Assembly: GCF_050908995.1 (NCBI RefSeq)
Contig: NC_135119.1
Span: 22,163,001 to 22,227,000, forward strand
DNA length: 64,000 nt
Direction: 5' to 3'
DNA from: Andrena cerasifolii
Lineage: Eukaryota > Arthropoda > Insecta > Hymenoptera > Andrenidae
Of the stretch, positions 49,643-60,829 are shown piece by piece (the first letter of the stretch is position 1; every line of letters begins with the position of its first letter). A program made the translations under genes and the position numbers. The notes beneath the pieces were generated by a model, which saw nothing but the letters and a program-made list of their open reading frames with translations, searched no databases and had not been told where the DNA came from.

Positions 49643-50543
49643 TTCACTGATTGGGGGGCGATTGTAACACGTTAAATATCTCAAAACATATGATAGAAAT
49701 TAACACAAATTTTGGATATATGATGAAAAATGACATTTCGAAAACACACATCAATATCCAAGGAGTATAGATACACAATAGGCATGCATAGTGAAGAAAA
49801 TAACTTTTCGATACCCTAAAGTACCTTTTCCTTACTGATTTAAAATTGTAATATAAATACTTCCTTTGCGAGTACCTGTTTTCTCCATTTTTTAATATTT
49901 AATCTGGCCATTTTTTAAGTAATACTGATCGTTACTTAGCACTTTTATGCGTCCCGTTAGTCAAAATTTATAATTGAAGTTCAAAAGCATGGTCGGGGGC
50001 GATTGTAACATCGGCAATCGAGGTCGGTTGTACCGCAATAGAGCCGAATAATGACAGAGAAGAATAATAGTATTGTCTTGTTTGCATGGAATCCTATAGC
50101 ACAGCACAAGCAAACCAAATAAAAAATGGGTGCAATGTACTGAATGTAAGTATTGATCACACGAAGAATGCACCAGCCAAAACGTTTTCTATTTCTGCCA
50201 CAATGGCGACACCGCATAATTGATTATAAATTTTACTTTTTTCATTTATTATTATAATTAAGATCAATCAATATTTTAATTTTGTAAAGTTAAATTTGTG
50301 CTACTACCGACTCCATGCAGTGCTACAACCGACCCGGGGTCAGGGACGGTTGTGACACTTTCTCCGCTTCTCATTTTTGATTAATAACCGGAATATTACT
50401 TGACATACAGCGAAACTGTTGTGGCTCAAAGAATGTCAGACAAGTAAGTAACATTTTCGTAAAAAAACTCTTGTTGTAACTGTAATAAATTTTGCGTAAG
50501 CGTATTCCAAAGTCATAGTGTTACTACCGCCCCCGGTCTACCC
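49643..50543 (+). mobile_element. pogo-like TA element with GGGGGCGRTTGTAACAC words
   Basis: The right end reads, on the minus strand, GGGTAGACCGGGGGCGGTAG, followed by TA at 50544-50545. The left side shows GGGGGGCGATTGTAACAC (49653-49670), but the outermost bases have decayed, so the left boundary is approximate. The word GGCGRTTGTAACAC appears about seven times: direct at 49653, 49995, 50022 and 50343, and inverted at 50298, 50320 and 50518. A frameshifted transposase finger lies on the plus strand at 50074-50219. Length (about 0.9 kb) and damage show a dead deletion derivative. Confidence 0.66.
50074..50219 (+). pseudogene. pogo-like transposase C-terminal finger, broken
   Basis: The plus strand gives CLVCMESYS (50074-50100). 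After one frameshift it reads SKPNKKWVQCTECKY, a TGA codon at 50154-50156 where the family has Trp, then SHEECTSQNVFYFCHNGDTA and TAA at 50217-50219. The arrangement CxxC ... K-W-V-x-C-x2-C-x-x-(W)-x-H-E-x-C ... F-x-C is the Cys/His-rich finger at the end of many insect pogo/Tigger-like transposases. A stop replacing the Trp, plus the frameshift, shows loss of function. The order matches the remnant at 17528-17826, although the two elements have different terminal words. Confidence 0.7.
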
Positions 50544-50545
50544 TA

Positions 50546-53500
50546 CCTATGTTTCATTGTTGACCTCCACTTCTAAATATACATTTCATATTCCCGATTT
50601 GCACTCTCTCGCGTATTCATCGATCAATCATTAAATAATCAAACATTCAAACTTCATCGGGATAGTTTTTTAATCGCGTGAAAGTACCGCAAATTTTGTC
50701 GACGCTTTAATTGTCCATTTGCTGCTCGTCCGTCGAAAGTCGGCGATAATTCGAATCGGCGAAATCCTTTGGCGGGGAATAAAGAGGACGCTCGCGTCGC
50801 TCGTAATTGCATTATCGCGCGGGTACTTTATATCGCGGTCGAACCGTGAATCGCGACGGGGCGCGCCCAGGGTAGAGAAAAATCAATCGCGCCCCGTTCT
50901 GCGTTTTACAAACAAAGCCGTACTAATTGGACAATTTGATTTAATGGAGTCGCGTTTACGCGCCCGTGCGCTCGCTATAAATTACGGGATACGTTTAATT
51001 GCCGGTCCCGGTTTTTCTAACGACACGAGCCGCTGGATGGTTCAAGATAGCGTCGCGTTGAAACGTTCCGCTCAATATTTATCACGCCTCGCTTCTCCGC
51101 CCCATCCATCCAAAGCTGTAAATATTAAACAGTTCATTAGATCGTTCTGAATTATAAGACCGTGGCGTTTTACGTGGCACGCAATAGATAGACGTCGCGA
51201 CATTTTTCACGGTAGATTATACGCGACGTATGTACTCGCGGATGGCGTTGACGTGACGTCGGTTCACGAACAAGGTCGTATAAAAATAACCGTGATAACA
51301 AGTGGCCGTTTGGGGGGATTCATCGGACTCCGTCGCGTCCCGCTAATGACTTATCCCCCGCGAATAAAAGGAAGGCGCAGCTTCCGTCACGGAACAAAAG
51401 CTTGCTTCTTCGACAGCGATATTGAACTCGTACCAGCGAGCTACCCTTGGCAATCGACATCCTCCTTGGACAAATTTGTTTGGATTAACCCGGCGACGAA
51501 CGAGTCTGTCGCGGACCTATGGTGAACGAAGATTTAATTGAGCTCTGTAAATCTCGCGCGGTTCATCGGGATCGCGGTTAAGTTGGCCCGTCCCGCGGCT
51601 GTATACCAGCGGAACACCATAAGAAACCGACGTGGCGTGGATATACCCGAGACCGTTCTCGAAAACCGTCCGAAACAGTCAGCCCGTGTACACGAAGGAG
51701 CCGCGGACTCACACAGCCGCGCGCATGACCGCGCGTCGACATAAATCCTCGGCTTTTAAACGGATTTATGAGGCAGAAAGGAGAATGGAGGCAACGGGAA
51801 GACGAAAAAAAGGCTGGCAGGGGGGGGGGGAAGGAAAAACGAGAGACGCGAGCGAAGAGGGCGGGAGGGTGAGAATTTTTGCGACGTCTTCTGGAGGTGC
51901 AGGCAGAATGGTCGCGAATCTTATTAAATTCCGAAACACTCGGCGCGGCTCTCGTGCGCCGGGCCTGCCCATAATTTCCGGCGGCGGGGACCTTAAACGA
52001 GTGCCGATGTACACGCTCCGCAGGGGAGGGCAAACAGGTGCGCGTACACGGAAGGAGGTCGGAATCGTGTACAGGGCACGCTCGAAGGCCTGCAGGCACA
52101 GCTTTAACAGCTGGATTACACGGGCTGAGCCAATGATTAATCAAACACTCCGATGTGCAACGTAGTAACAATGCACGGCTCGCCGCTCAGCCGCTCAGCC
52201 GCCATTAGACGTAGGGGTTGCGGCCTCCACGGTTAACCTGTGATTAACCATGTATCCGGATAAACACAGACCTGCTGGCCGTGGACCAACTTCAAGACGA
52301 CTCTGGAATCGAACCGGTCGGGCCCCATTAAAGGGGAAGATACTGTCCTGGGGTTTAAGCGGCCGTTTCCCGCCTCGACTTTTCCACCCCTCGCCAGGGG
52401 GTTCGGAATCGATTTCAGTGCGTGCACGACGGAATGGGTGTCAGTGGTGTTTGGTATTCTTGCGGTGTGTGCTGGTTTTTAGGTGGTATTTTACGTGATC
52501 TCGAGTCGAATGGAAACGTAAATGGGGTGATCCGGGGGATGTGAAATTGATGGAAGCTCGGGGAGGTACGTTCGTGTTTGATAGTGTGTAATTTCAGCGG
52601 GGTGTGCGTGTGGGGATTGCGTAACTAATTACGCAAAGTGGGACGTGCGTCTGGGAAGACGTCGGAGAGATTTGTAGGATTGAGGCAGATGTGGCAGTGG
52701 AGTTCTTTTAACCGTTGGGCTTGGGAATGATGGAATCGTTAGAATGCGGGGATCTTATAAAAAATTATAGGATTAGAGAATTAAAGGATACGTCCACGTT
52801 GCAATTGTATGCACAGAATACTTCCACCCTCTATACACTTTGTGTTATCAATCTGTGTCACGATCCATTACGTTCTCGACGTTGTTTAATGAGGGTGCAC
52901 TTGTTACGCGTCATGGCTGCCGTCTAGTTATAATACGGCATCACATTCACGATCAACTTTGGAATATTATGACACATTAATTAGAATTTGATAATTTATA
53001 CAGGGATAATTAAACGGACAGGTATCTTATTATACTGGGATATCGCGAAAGCTTTTAGTGGCACGTTGAAATTTTCTTACACTTCGTTTTATTCTCCAGA
53101 ATAACAACGTAAAATCCTAGCTCTTTATAACGTAATCATATTTTAATAACGCTTTAATTATTCGCGAGATTCGTGGATGGTAGTACGGTGTAAACGATTA
53201 TTATGGAATAACGCAGCAGTATGCGGAACCTAGATATTATTAAAGAGAGAAACTTACTTGTTCAAGCTAAGTAATAAAGTATCGATTTATTTGAAGATTT
53301 ATATCGACATAAAGATACGCTGTATCTGTATGAATACACTGTAAACTGATTCTTCTGATAAAATTCTGATTTTTTAAGTATTTAACAATGTCTTAAATTC
53401 CATTGTCACGTTTGCCCATTCTGTAGTCTTCTGCGTTACGCGGATAATACAGAATCAATAACTTTTAAATATCCAGTATTTGTACATCGTATAATTTCGG

Positions 53501-53863
53501 TGAATATAATTAAAGAGAATTCTCATATAGAAAACATAAATATCCCATTCCGCTGGCGAATGGTTTCACACTATTTCTGTCGATGAATAGAATCGAAGCA
53601 CATCGAGATGTCATTATAATAATCTGCTGAAACAAACGCGAGCGCGTGCAGTTGCTTCGTATTCTGGTGGGTTTAATAAACCGCAGTTTCGCGTTAGGAG
53701 CGTCGTTTCGTTCATTGTCGGTGACGTTAGCCCGCGTTGCCTTCGACATCCGGTTTACGAGGAAATTAGTATTCCGCATCGCGGGAACGGCGAGGCAGCG
53801 TATAGACGCATTAGCTGGTTCTATCTTAGCCACTCGGGACAGCTTCGAATATAAAAAAATTAT
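50546..53863. other. gene-free CpG-rich block
   Basis: The frames at 51578-52171 (minus, 197 codons) and 51632-52165 (plus, 177 codons) occupy the same DNA on opposite strands and show no domains. They reflect high GC and few stops. A G11 run lies at 51820-51830. From 52930 to 53640 the sequence becomes AT-rich without recognisable ends. Confidence 0.5.
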
Positions 53864-53864
53864 A

Positions 53865-54102
53865 AAAAAAATTAAAACCGACTTCAAAATAATAAAAATG
53901 CACTAAAAAGTAAGAAAGAATTTTTTCCCTTATTTAATCTTCGACTCTCATATTTTTTAAGTGCACGCCAGATTTACACAGTGCAAATGATGAGGCGCTG
54001 GCAGAAAAAATATGAGAGTCGTAGATTAAATAAGGGAAAAAATTATTTTTTATTTTTTAGTGCATTTTTATTATTGTGAAGTCGGTTTTAATTTTTTTTT
54101 TA
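53865..54102. repeat. inverted repeat with GAAGTCGGTT ends
   Basis: Two arms of about 97 bp (53865-53961 and 54006-54102) match at roughly 93 percent by eye. Shared blocks include AAAACCGACTTCA, AATAATAAAAATGCACTAAAA, CCCTTATTTAATCT and GACTCTCATATTTTTT. The spacer of about 45 bp contains GTGCACGCCAG and GGCGCTGGCAG. The unit lies inside the larger element ending at 54349. Confidence 0.7.
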
Positions 54103-54349
54103 AGTTTTTTTATATCTAACTTTTTAGTTTTATATATATTGACACAACATGCTGATGAGATATGTGCGTACGTACATAAAATAATAATAATTAGGTGACA
54201 ATAGTCTTTATTATTAACCAGAACTGGCAAAATATTGGGCGAATATTGATGCAGTGTATGCATATGCTGAGTAGTTATGCGGGGACAAACATAAAAAAAA
54301 ATACGGGTCGAGTCTAATAACCTCTTCCTTTTTGAAGTCGGTTAAAAAT
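53871..54349. mobile_element. interspersed repeat bounded by AACCGACTTC / GAAGTCGGTT
   Basis: The left end is ATTAAAACCGACTTCAAAAT. The right end is TTTGAAGTCGGTTAAAAAT (54331-54349), preceded by ACAAACATAAAAAAAA, TACGGGTCGA and AACCTCTTCC. I recognise this right-end block as sequence that recurs in many arthropod genomes, but I cannot name its family with certainty. The left part is the 238-bp palindrome. No coding sequence is seen. Boundaries are set from the matching GAAGTCGGTT ends, and no clean target duplication was found. Confidence 0.55.
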
Positions 54350-54436
54350 GACGAATGACGAGCGCGGTCGCAATCATGGTCACTGGCCTCTGATCGTTTG
54401 GTGACTTTTGTGGTGCGTGGAACAGTAAGAGAAGGG

Positions 54437-54480
54437 TATAAATGCAGGGAACCTGTGCCTGCGAGGGATTCTTCAGATTA
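54437..54480 (+). promoter_or_regulatory. candidate TATA promoter
   Basis: GGTATAAATGC (TATAAA at 54437-54442) is followed by TTCAGATTACAG, with an initiator-like TCAGATT at 54473-54479. The 38-nt spacing from the TATA start to the A is longer than the usual 30 to 31. The DNA after it (to about 54560) lacks ATG codons near the start and could be 5' leader. No coding exon was identified downstream, so this may be fortuitous. Confidence 0.25.
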
Positions 54481-54499
54481 CAGTTGTGTTGCTAGTTGA

Positions 54500-57400
54500 G
54501 TGAATTCTAAGGATATACGTGGAGGTTTTAAAGATATATTTTGAGTTATTAATTCCTTCGTCACAAACTTTCTCTCATCGTGGGAACGTACTGTTCTTCC
54601 CTCACGCACCTATCGCGCCGCTGTTTTCACATCTCCACGAAGATCGATAGGCAGCGAATACAGCGTTTCGCGAGGAAGAAGGAGAAGCATGGTCCGCGGG
54701 AAATCGAGCAACACGATTCAAGCTATTTTTTAATAAAGCTTACGACGGCCCGCCCTCTCTTCTCGGGGCAGATTTTCGTAGCGACCGGCCAGAATTTCAT
54801 AAAAACTCGTTAAAGAAAAGTGGCGGAGAGTCAGATGGACAGGGTTGTCGAGCGTGGAACGAGATGAACTACGCTGGCATGGGGTGGGCTTGCGAAAGAA
54901 AAGTACCCACTAACTTGCCGGTAAACAAGCCTACCTGTTATCGCTCATTGGTTGGAAGTAATTCGCTGAAGCTTTATGAATTCCGTGGGAAATTGAATAA
55001 GACGGATTGCAGGGCCAGGGAAGCATATACAAATTATTTCAGTTTTACGCCACGGCGACGTTTACGTTTATATTCACAAAACGGTGGTCAAGGAATTTTG
55101 GAATCACTGATCTATCGCAGCGAATTAGCTGACTCTACGCGAAGTAGATTGCGGGATATGGTTCCTTGTTCCTTCTCGTTAAACCGTGATATTTTTATCA
55201 CTATTCATACTACGAACTTCTGCGCGTCTCAAGTGAATTGCTGTGCAAATTGGGCAAACATGATTAAACAAACATAAGGTCTGCCCATGGCGCGCATTCA
55301 GCTTCGACCTGCCCCCCACCGAGGTCAATATTGATTTTAATTTCGTTGACAATACTTGTACAAGTCTCATAACGAAAATCGGGGGGAAAAGGAAACGAAC
55401 GAATGAAGGGGGAGCAAGAAAGGCAGGGACAAAGATAATCAAACTTGATAGAATCGAACCAGATATGTCGAAAATTCGAGCCGCTTTTATAGTGCCCCGT
55501 TTTATCTGACGACTTTCCTGAAACGCGATGAGTCAAGTGAAATTATGCTATTGAATAGAGAATGGCGGTACGCGTCGTGGGATAGGGGAAAGGATTTAGG
55601 GTAGAGACAGTCGTAAAAGCGGACCTCGGCCCTTTTCGACGTCGTTCCGAAAGGAAGGCCGCCCATAAATGTTTCTGCTAAGTTTTCCACCCCCCGTGAA
55701 AGAAAGTGAAAGCGACGGGCACCGTGGCACGTACACACGCCGCTCTATATTCTTTCGCGCGGCGATTTGTCACCGGCTTTTTGCTGGTGGAGGAGGCCGC
55801 CGGAAGAAAAATGTATGTAAATATCTTGCGAAGATACAAATGGTCCGCCTACAGCGCTAAACTAATCCTCGAGTCGCGCGCGACGTGATTTATGTCCGCG
55901 GTAATGTCCGAAATATGGTGCGGCTCGGGACGATAATGAGGACGCTTTGACAAGAATAGCGTTACTTTTGCCGCGACTCACTCTTTTATTAGCGAGAGCG
56001 AAAGAGACTCGAGCTGCTTAAAGTATTCGCGTAACAGTTGAGTTCTTTTCAACGAATCTACTCACTTGTGATTTTGCCTACAATTTTAACTTCTGCTGTG
56101 TCGCAATGCCACTGGTAGAATCGCGCGAAAGATCAAAACCAATCGACCAAGTTCTGGCGCAGGCCTTTCGCGTTGACGGCAGCCGGATTAATTGGCGGCG
56201 ATGGTTTAAAATTCCTCACGGTCCACGGGAGCGCGTCGCTAATACCGAGCTCGTGGCAGAATTAATTCCCATAATCTGCAGGTGACGCGGGGCTAGTTCG
56301 GCAACAATGCCGGTGTTCATGGTCCATCCCCGATTGTAATACTTGACGGTGACCGGTTCTATTTCCTGGACAAAAACAAGACGAATAGGCCGGCTATCTA
56401 GAGCAGATAGGCGCCGAATGGTTTCTCGTGATGTACGGGCTCGAATCGAACGCTAGTGGCAGCAAAAAAGTGTCCGTACATTGGGCGCATTGAACGCGGC
56501 TTGATTTTCATCCCCTTTGAATTTCATCGATGTGGGTGTCGTTCGTTTGTGCGCGAAATCGAACAGTGAATAGGGAAGTGAAGTCGGAGAAAATAAAATC
56601 GTTTAAAAAGTCTACAGTCGAAGGATTGGATCCGGGATACGTACGTGTTTGTAACGCGCACACAGAGGAGCGAAGAGGGAGATGTAAGGACCGCAGTGGT
56701 GTTGGACATGAGATGTAAAGCAGAGAGTGGCCACTATGGCCAGATTTTCGTACTGCACATTAGGCTGGGATTAGGGAGGGTAATGAAGGCAAAGCTGCAT
56801 GGTTACTCGGAAGTTCTTGTCGCTCTAATAGCTCCCAGGACGCCCCATTGCTGGACTTTACCTTTTCAGGACTGTAGTTCTTTTTGTGAATTTCTGGTTC
56901 AAGTACTCCCGATTAATCAATCTGTAATTAGAGTATTTTTCGCTATTAGTTGCTCTCGTCATTATTTTTTCCTGTATACGCGGGACCAACAAAATTAATT
57001 AACGGATAGTAAGAGCCACTAAACATACAGAACCTTCTGCTGCATCGATATGTCATTGATCTATCTCTACTGAAACTCGCTGCTCGCACAGATGATTGGA
57101 TTGCAATTAAGTGGCCTCTCGTTTCCTCTTTTTCATCAATTTGGTTACTTTACCGTGATCTGTCTGCAGAGGACCTGGAATACACAGTGCATATATAGAC
57201 ACTGGCGGGTAACTTTGAGAGAAACGGTAAGACTCGGTGTGGTGCGCTGCGGTGTAGGGTTGATGGTCAAAGCTTGTATTAATTACAACTGTCACGGTTT
57301 TGAGAACACCGACTGGAGCAGAGGCTTGCCAGGCGCTGCCACTGCTTCGTCTGAGGTCCACTGTGCCAACCAATTCTCAGTCGAAACTCTGAGCAGTAAA

Positions 57401-59690
57401 AACCTTGCGAAAACTCCCAGCAATTATCAGGTTAATTGCGTTCTTCTAATTTTTCGTAGTCCAGTCAGCCTTCCGAGCCTTCCAGACCTCAGAATACGAA
57501 ACATATAAAATACATTTCGGCACACAGTAACATCATTGGAACACCACTGATCACCCAGAATGTAATATAATGTCCCACTGGCAAAGATAATATTGCAGCG
57601 TGCGCGCGCGATGGGGTTGAGCAAAGAGGAGCCAGAAAATCAATAAATATTGTCTTAGGCGAGATTAGAGTCGGCGTTCTAATACCGTGGAGCGCATCAA
57701 TCATGGAGGGGCTCCTCCAATATTAAGGAAACCGGGATAATCCATTATACCCGTCGGTGCTACATAATAAAGACTCTATCGCGCTGCATCTGGCTTCTTC
57801 CGCGTGCAGCCGCTGGCGTCTGGCGATTCGGCCCTCTGTATCGCGGGGCGAAACAAAGCGGGCTGAAACCCTCTGCTTTCGTATTTCGTTTGAGTAGGCC
57901 AGTTAACGGAGGCTCCGCTGGAAAATCGTCGCGCGAGCATCTCTTGGCTGCTGGCTGGATGGAGGTCCTCCGGCTGAGGAGGGTGTGGGCGGTCGAGATT
58001 ATTCCCTCGCTCCCTGTTCCGGCCTGCTCCAAGTAATACACCCCGGCGTCAGCCACCCTTCGGCGCATAAAGCCGCATATCAACCACCGCAATAAGAAAG
58101 CGGTGCAACCGGATTTAATATGACGTGTACCCTGTTATTGCCGGTGCTGTCTTGACTTTCACCCGTTTCCCTAGGCCCAACCCCTTTCTTTCGTTGTCTG
58201 CCAGTCGGCAACGTCTTGGTCCCTCCTCTCGCCCCTGCCACGGCTCGGGATACACGGCCGGGCTACGCGGCTACGTGTGAACGTGAACCGTGCCAGTGAA
58301 TCTCGCGCACGTTCCTTTCCTCCCCTGTATCCTCGCACGAGCGCCGTGGAATTCCGCGCTACGCCGCTGGGATTTCAATATCCCTGCGCCACGTCACTTG
58401 CCCACTGCAGACTTCGGATTTTAATAACACCGTGTTCCTGGCTATTACACCCGCCCGCCACCCGCCGCCCACCACGCTTTTTATCTTTCCAGGATCCACG
58501 AAGGCAGTTTGTAAACTCCATCCCCTAAGGGAGGAGGGGGTAATCGCGTTCGTCAACCGACTCTGTTGTAGCTTGGGGAAGTTTAAGGGAAATGTTTAAG
58601 ATCCTGCGAATTGTCTGCTCGATGATCAGCGTGAAATGGTGATTTTAATCTAGGTGCGTCGGGAAGGTGTGTGGTGGAACCACGAAAAGTGCAAATGTAC
58701 ACGCATCATGAAGCACGGTGTTAACACCGCCGGACATTAATGGCAATATGCGGCGTGAATGATCAGTTTGTCAAAGCCATTGTAAATTGTGACAGTGAAT
58801 TCAGAGTGTGCTTCGGTCATTCGAGCGGAAAGCACTGTTATTAAAGCGCCGAACGGCACGGTGAAAAGACCAACGCGAAATTTCGTATAATTTCACGCGG
58901 GCACGGGGGAAACTGGCTTACATTGTTGTCGGCCATTCGGTCGTTTTACACATTTTGATTACCATCGTACGTGGGACATTGCGTAGCCAGCGTAGAACAG
59001 GTCCGGGGACCATGTAAAATATGCATTGTTATCGAATACGTGAACAATCGCGGTGCTCGTGTGACGATGCTTGTCACATCGCACGTCTATTTCTACCATA
59101 AAATTATCTAATCTTCCTTCGTGCACAGGCAAAGATACCGTAATCCTTGGATATAAATGTTATCGGTGAATGAATCTAACTGAAGAATGTTATTTTAGAT
59201 TATTGTTAACTAATCTTGCACTTTCAAGCGCAAACATATTTTTCTAGATCCTCGATATGTTTGTATCCATTAGAAATGTCACCCCTCCAATACGTCTGTT
59301 AATCGTTACGTATGATTCGGTCTAATTACTCGCAATAATTTATACTTCGATTGCCTAATTGACCGAGCATGACTGATTATAATTGACTGTCGGACGCAGC
59401 ATTCCAGATCGCATTCCTGAAACGCTGTCCCCCGCGTGATTATTAACGACGCATCGGCTCGGCTATATTTTATTCGCCAACTTACGAGCTTTCTTAACGC
59501 GTTATGAACTCTTTCAGAAACTCTGTTCGTTCGTTGGAATACATGCTTTAATTCGCGCCTTTCTATTCGTCTCTGGAATTTTCTTTGCGTTCTGCAGTTT
59601 GCATTTTTTCCTCCAGCCGAAACGATAAACTACGCTCGTGCTTCTGCCAGGACCGAATTAACAACTTTAGCGGCCGTAAGCGCTTAAAAA
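54500..59690. other. gene-free block
   Basis: No supported gene, RNA gene or bounded transposon in 5.2 kb. Frames at 54864-55277, 56645-56998 and 57092-57508 lack recognisable domains and splice context. Sequence around 57780-58520 is C-rich with few stops on either strand. Confidence 0.5.
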
Positions 59691-60345
59691 ATTTAGAGAC
59701 CCCCTTATACAGGGTGATCACTTCAACGCAATATAAGATTTCTTAGGCATTTCTGATAATTTGACTACAAAGTGTTTCTAACAAAACTTAAATTTTTAAA
59801 TTCAGAAAATTTCTATGGTGCCTCCGTTTATCCTGATCCCCTAAGCACGTACTTATTTTGCTTATTGTTCAATCTGGAACTGGTTTCTGCCCGTTGAAAA
59901 TAACATTTTCGGCAAAACTTAGAAGGGAAGATCCCAAACCAAAGTTGAAATTGTATGGAAAAAAAATATGGATTATGCTGTTTCATAATTATTTAAACAT
60001 CCAGTTGAGATTTCACGTGAAACAACGAATTTTAGAAAACATTATTAATATTTTTATGTATAACTTTTTTCTAATTGTTTAAACAATTGATAAAACATTT
60101 ACCATTTAATAGACCTGATTAAAAGAAGTAACTTTTGTCTTGAAATTTCTGTTTTATCTCTTACAGATTGCGAGTTAGAAAATAAAATCGAAAAATAGCC
60201 GAACATCAAGGGTTAATTTCACCCTCTTAGTGTGATTTTGGGCAGCAAAAAAAAAAGCGTTGTAATCAGAAGAAAATTGTCTACATATGCACAAAGTTTC
60301 AGAAATTTTTGATTTTTCGGGTTCGGGATTTTCCCTTGTTAGAAG
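59690..60345. other. AT-rich island, possible unrecognised transposon
   Basis: Composition changes abruptly to AT-rich here, as it does at every identified transposon in the window. The left edge holds TTATACAGGGTGATCACTTC. Near 60214-60229 the sequence GGGTTAATTTCACCCTC places AGGGTGA in the opposite orientation. These could be decayed termini, but the match is only 7 bp and no target duplication is visible. The frame at 59858-60082 has no recognised motif. Confidence 0.3.
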
Positions 60346-60698
60346 CAATCCAACTTGGAAGAGATATAGGTATACACGACTCGCGATCTTATAACCGCGA
60401 CAAGCAGAGACTTCCTTTGCCCGTTTCTTCGTTCCCGGCTTTCCTCTCGTTCGACCACTCCACGATTTATGCGCCGCGCATAAACTGTTTGCAACGTTTG
60501 TATCTTATAAATAAATCAATGCCAGCTGCTGCGAGGCAGGTTAAACGAGGACCGATAAATATGCGATTGAACGCGACTATCGTTCATCGGCCCAACGTTA
60601 CCAAACGCGAATTCTATCCTCGACCAGATGCACAAAAATATTCCTGAGTATTTCGTATTTTCATAAACGAACACTCTTGGTGGCGGACGTATATAGAA

Positions 60699-60821
60699 CA
60701 GACTTGGGGATTATTCGAATAAAAATTTATTCTTCAGGTATTCTCGAATAACGTCATTTTATTCGCAATTCTGATTGGATATTCCTGGAATAAAAGTTTA
60801 TTCGGGTAATGCCCAACTCTG
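60699..60821. mobile_element. 123-bp hAT-type MITE
   Basis: The ends are CAGACTTGGGGATTATTCGA and, on the other strand, CAGAGTTGGGCATTACCCGA, both continuing with ATAAA. They are flanked by near-identical octamers, ATATAGAA (60691-60698) and GTATAGAA (60822-60829), a 7/8 match. An 8-bp duplication with a CAGAG(T)TGGGCA-type terminus is a strong hAT signature. The element is almost entirely inverted repeat and encodes nothing. Confidence 0.77.
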
Positions 60822-60829
60822 GTATAGAA

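Noticed and set aside
51578..52171. Opposing frames of 197 and 177 codons on the two strands
   Set aside because: Same DNA open on both strands, low-complexity Arg/Ser/Pro composition and a G11 run inside. This is a composition effect.
52300..52330. GGTTCGATTCC on the minus strand, resembling a tRNA B box
   Set aside because: No A box at the proper distance and no cloverleaf stems could be formed.
53510..53906. Complementary open frames next to the GAAGTCGGTT repeat
   Set aside because: Both strands are open, one frame runs into the repeat, and no family resemblance could be stated with confidence.
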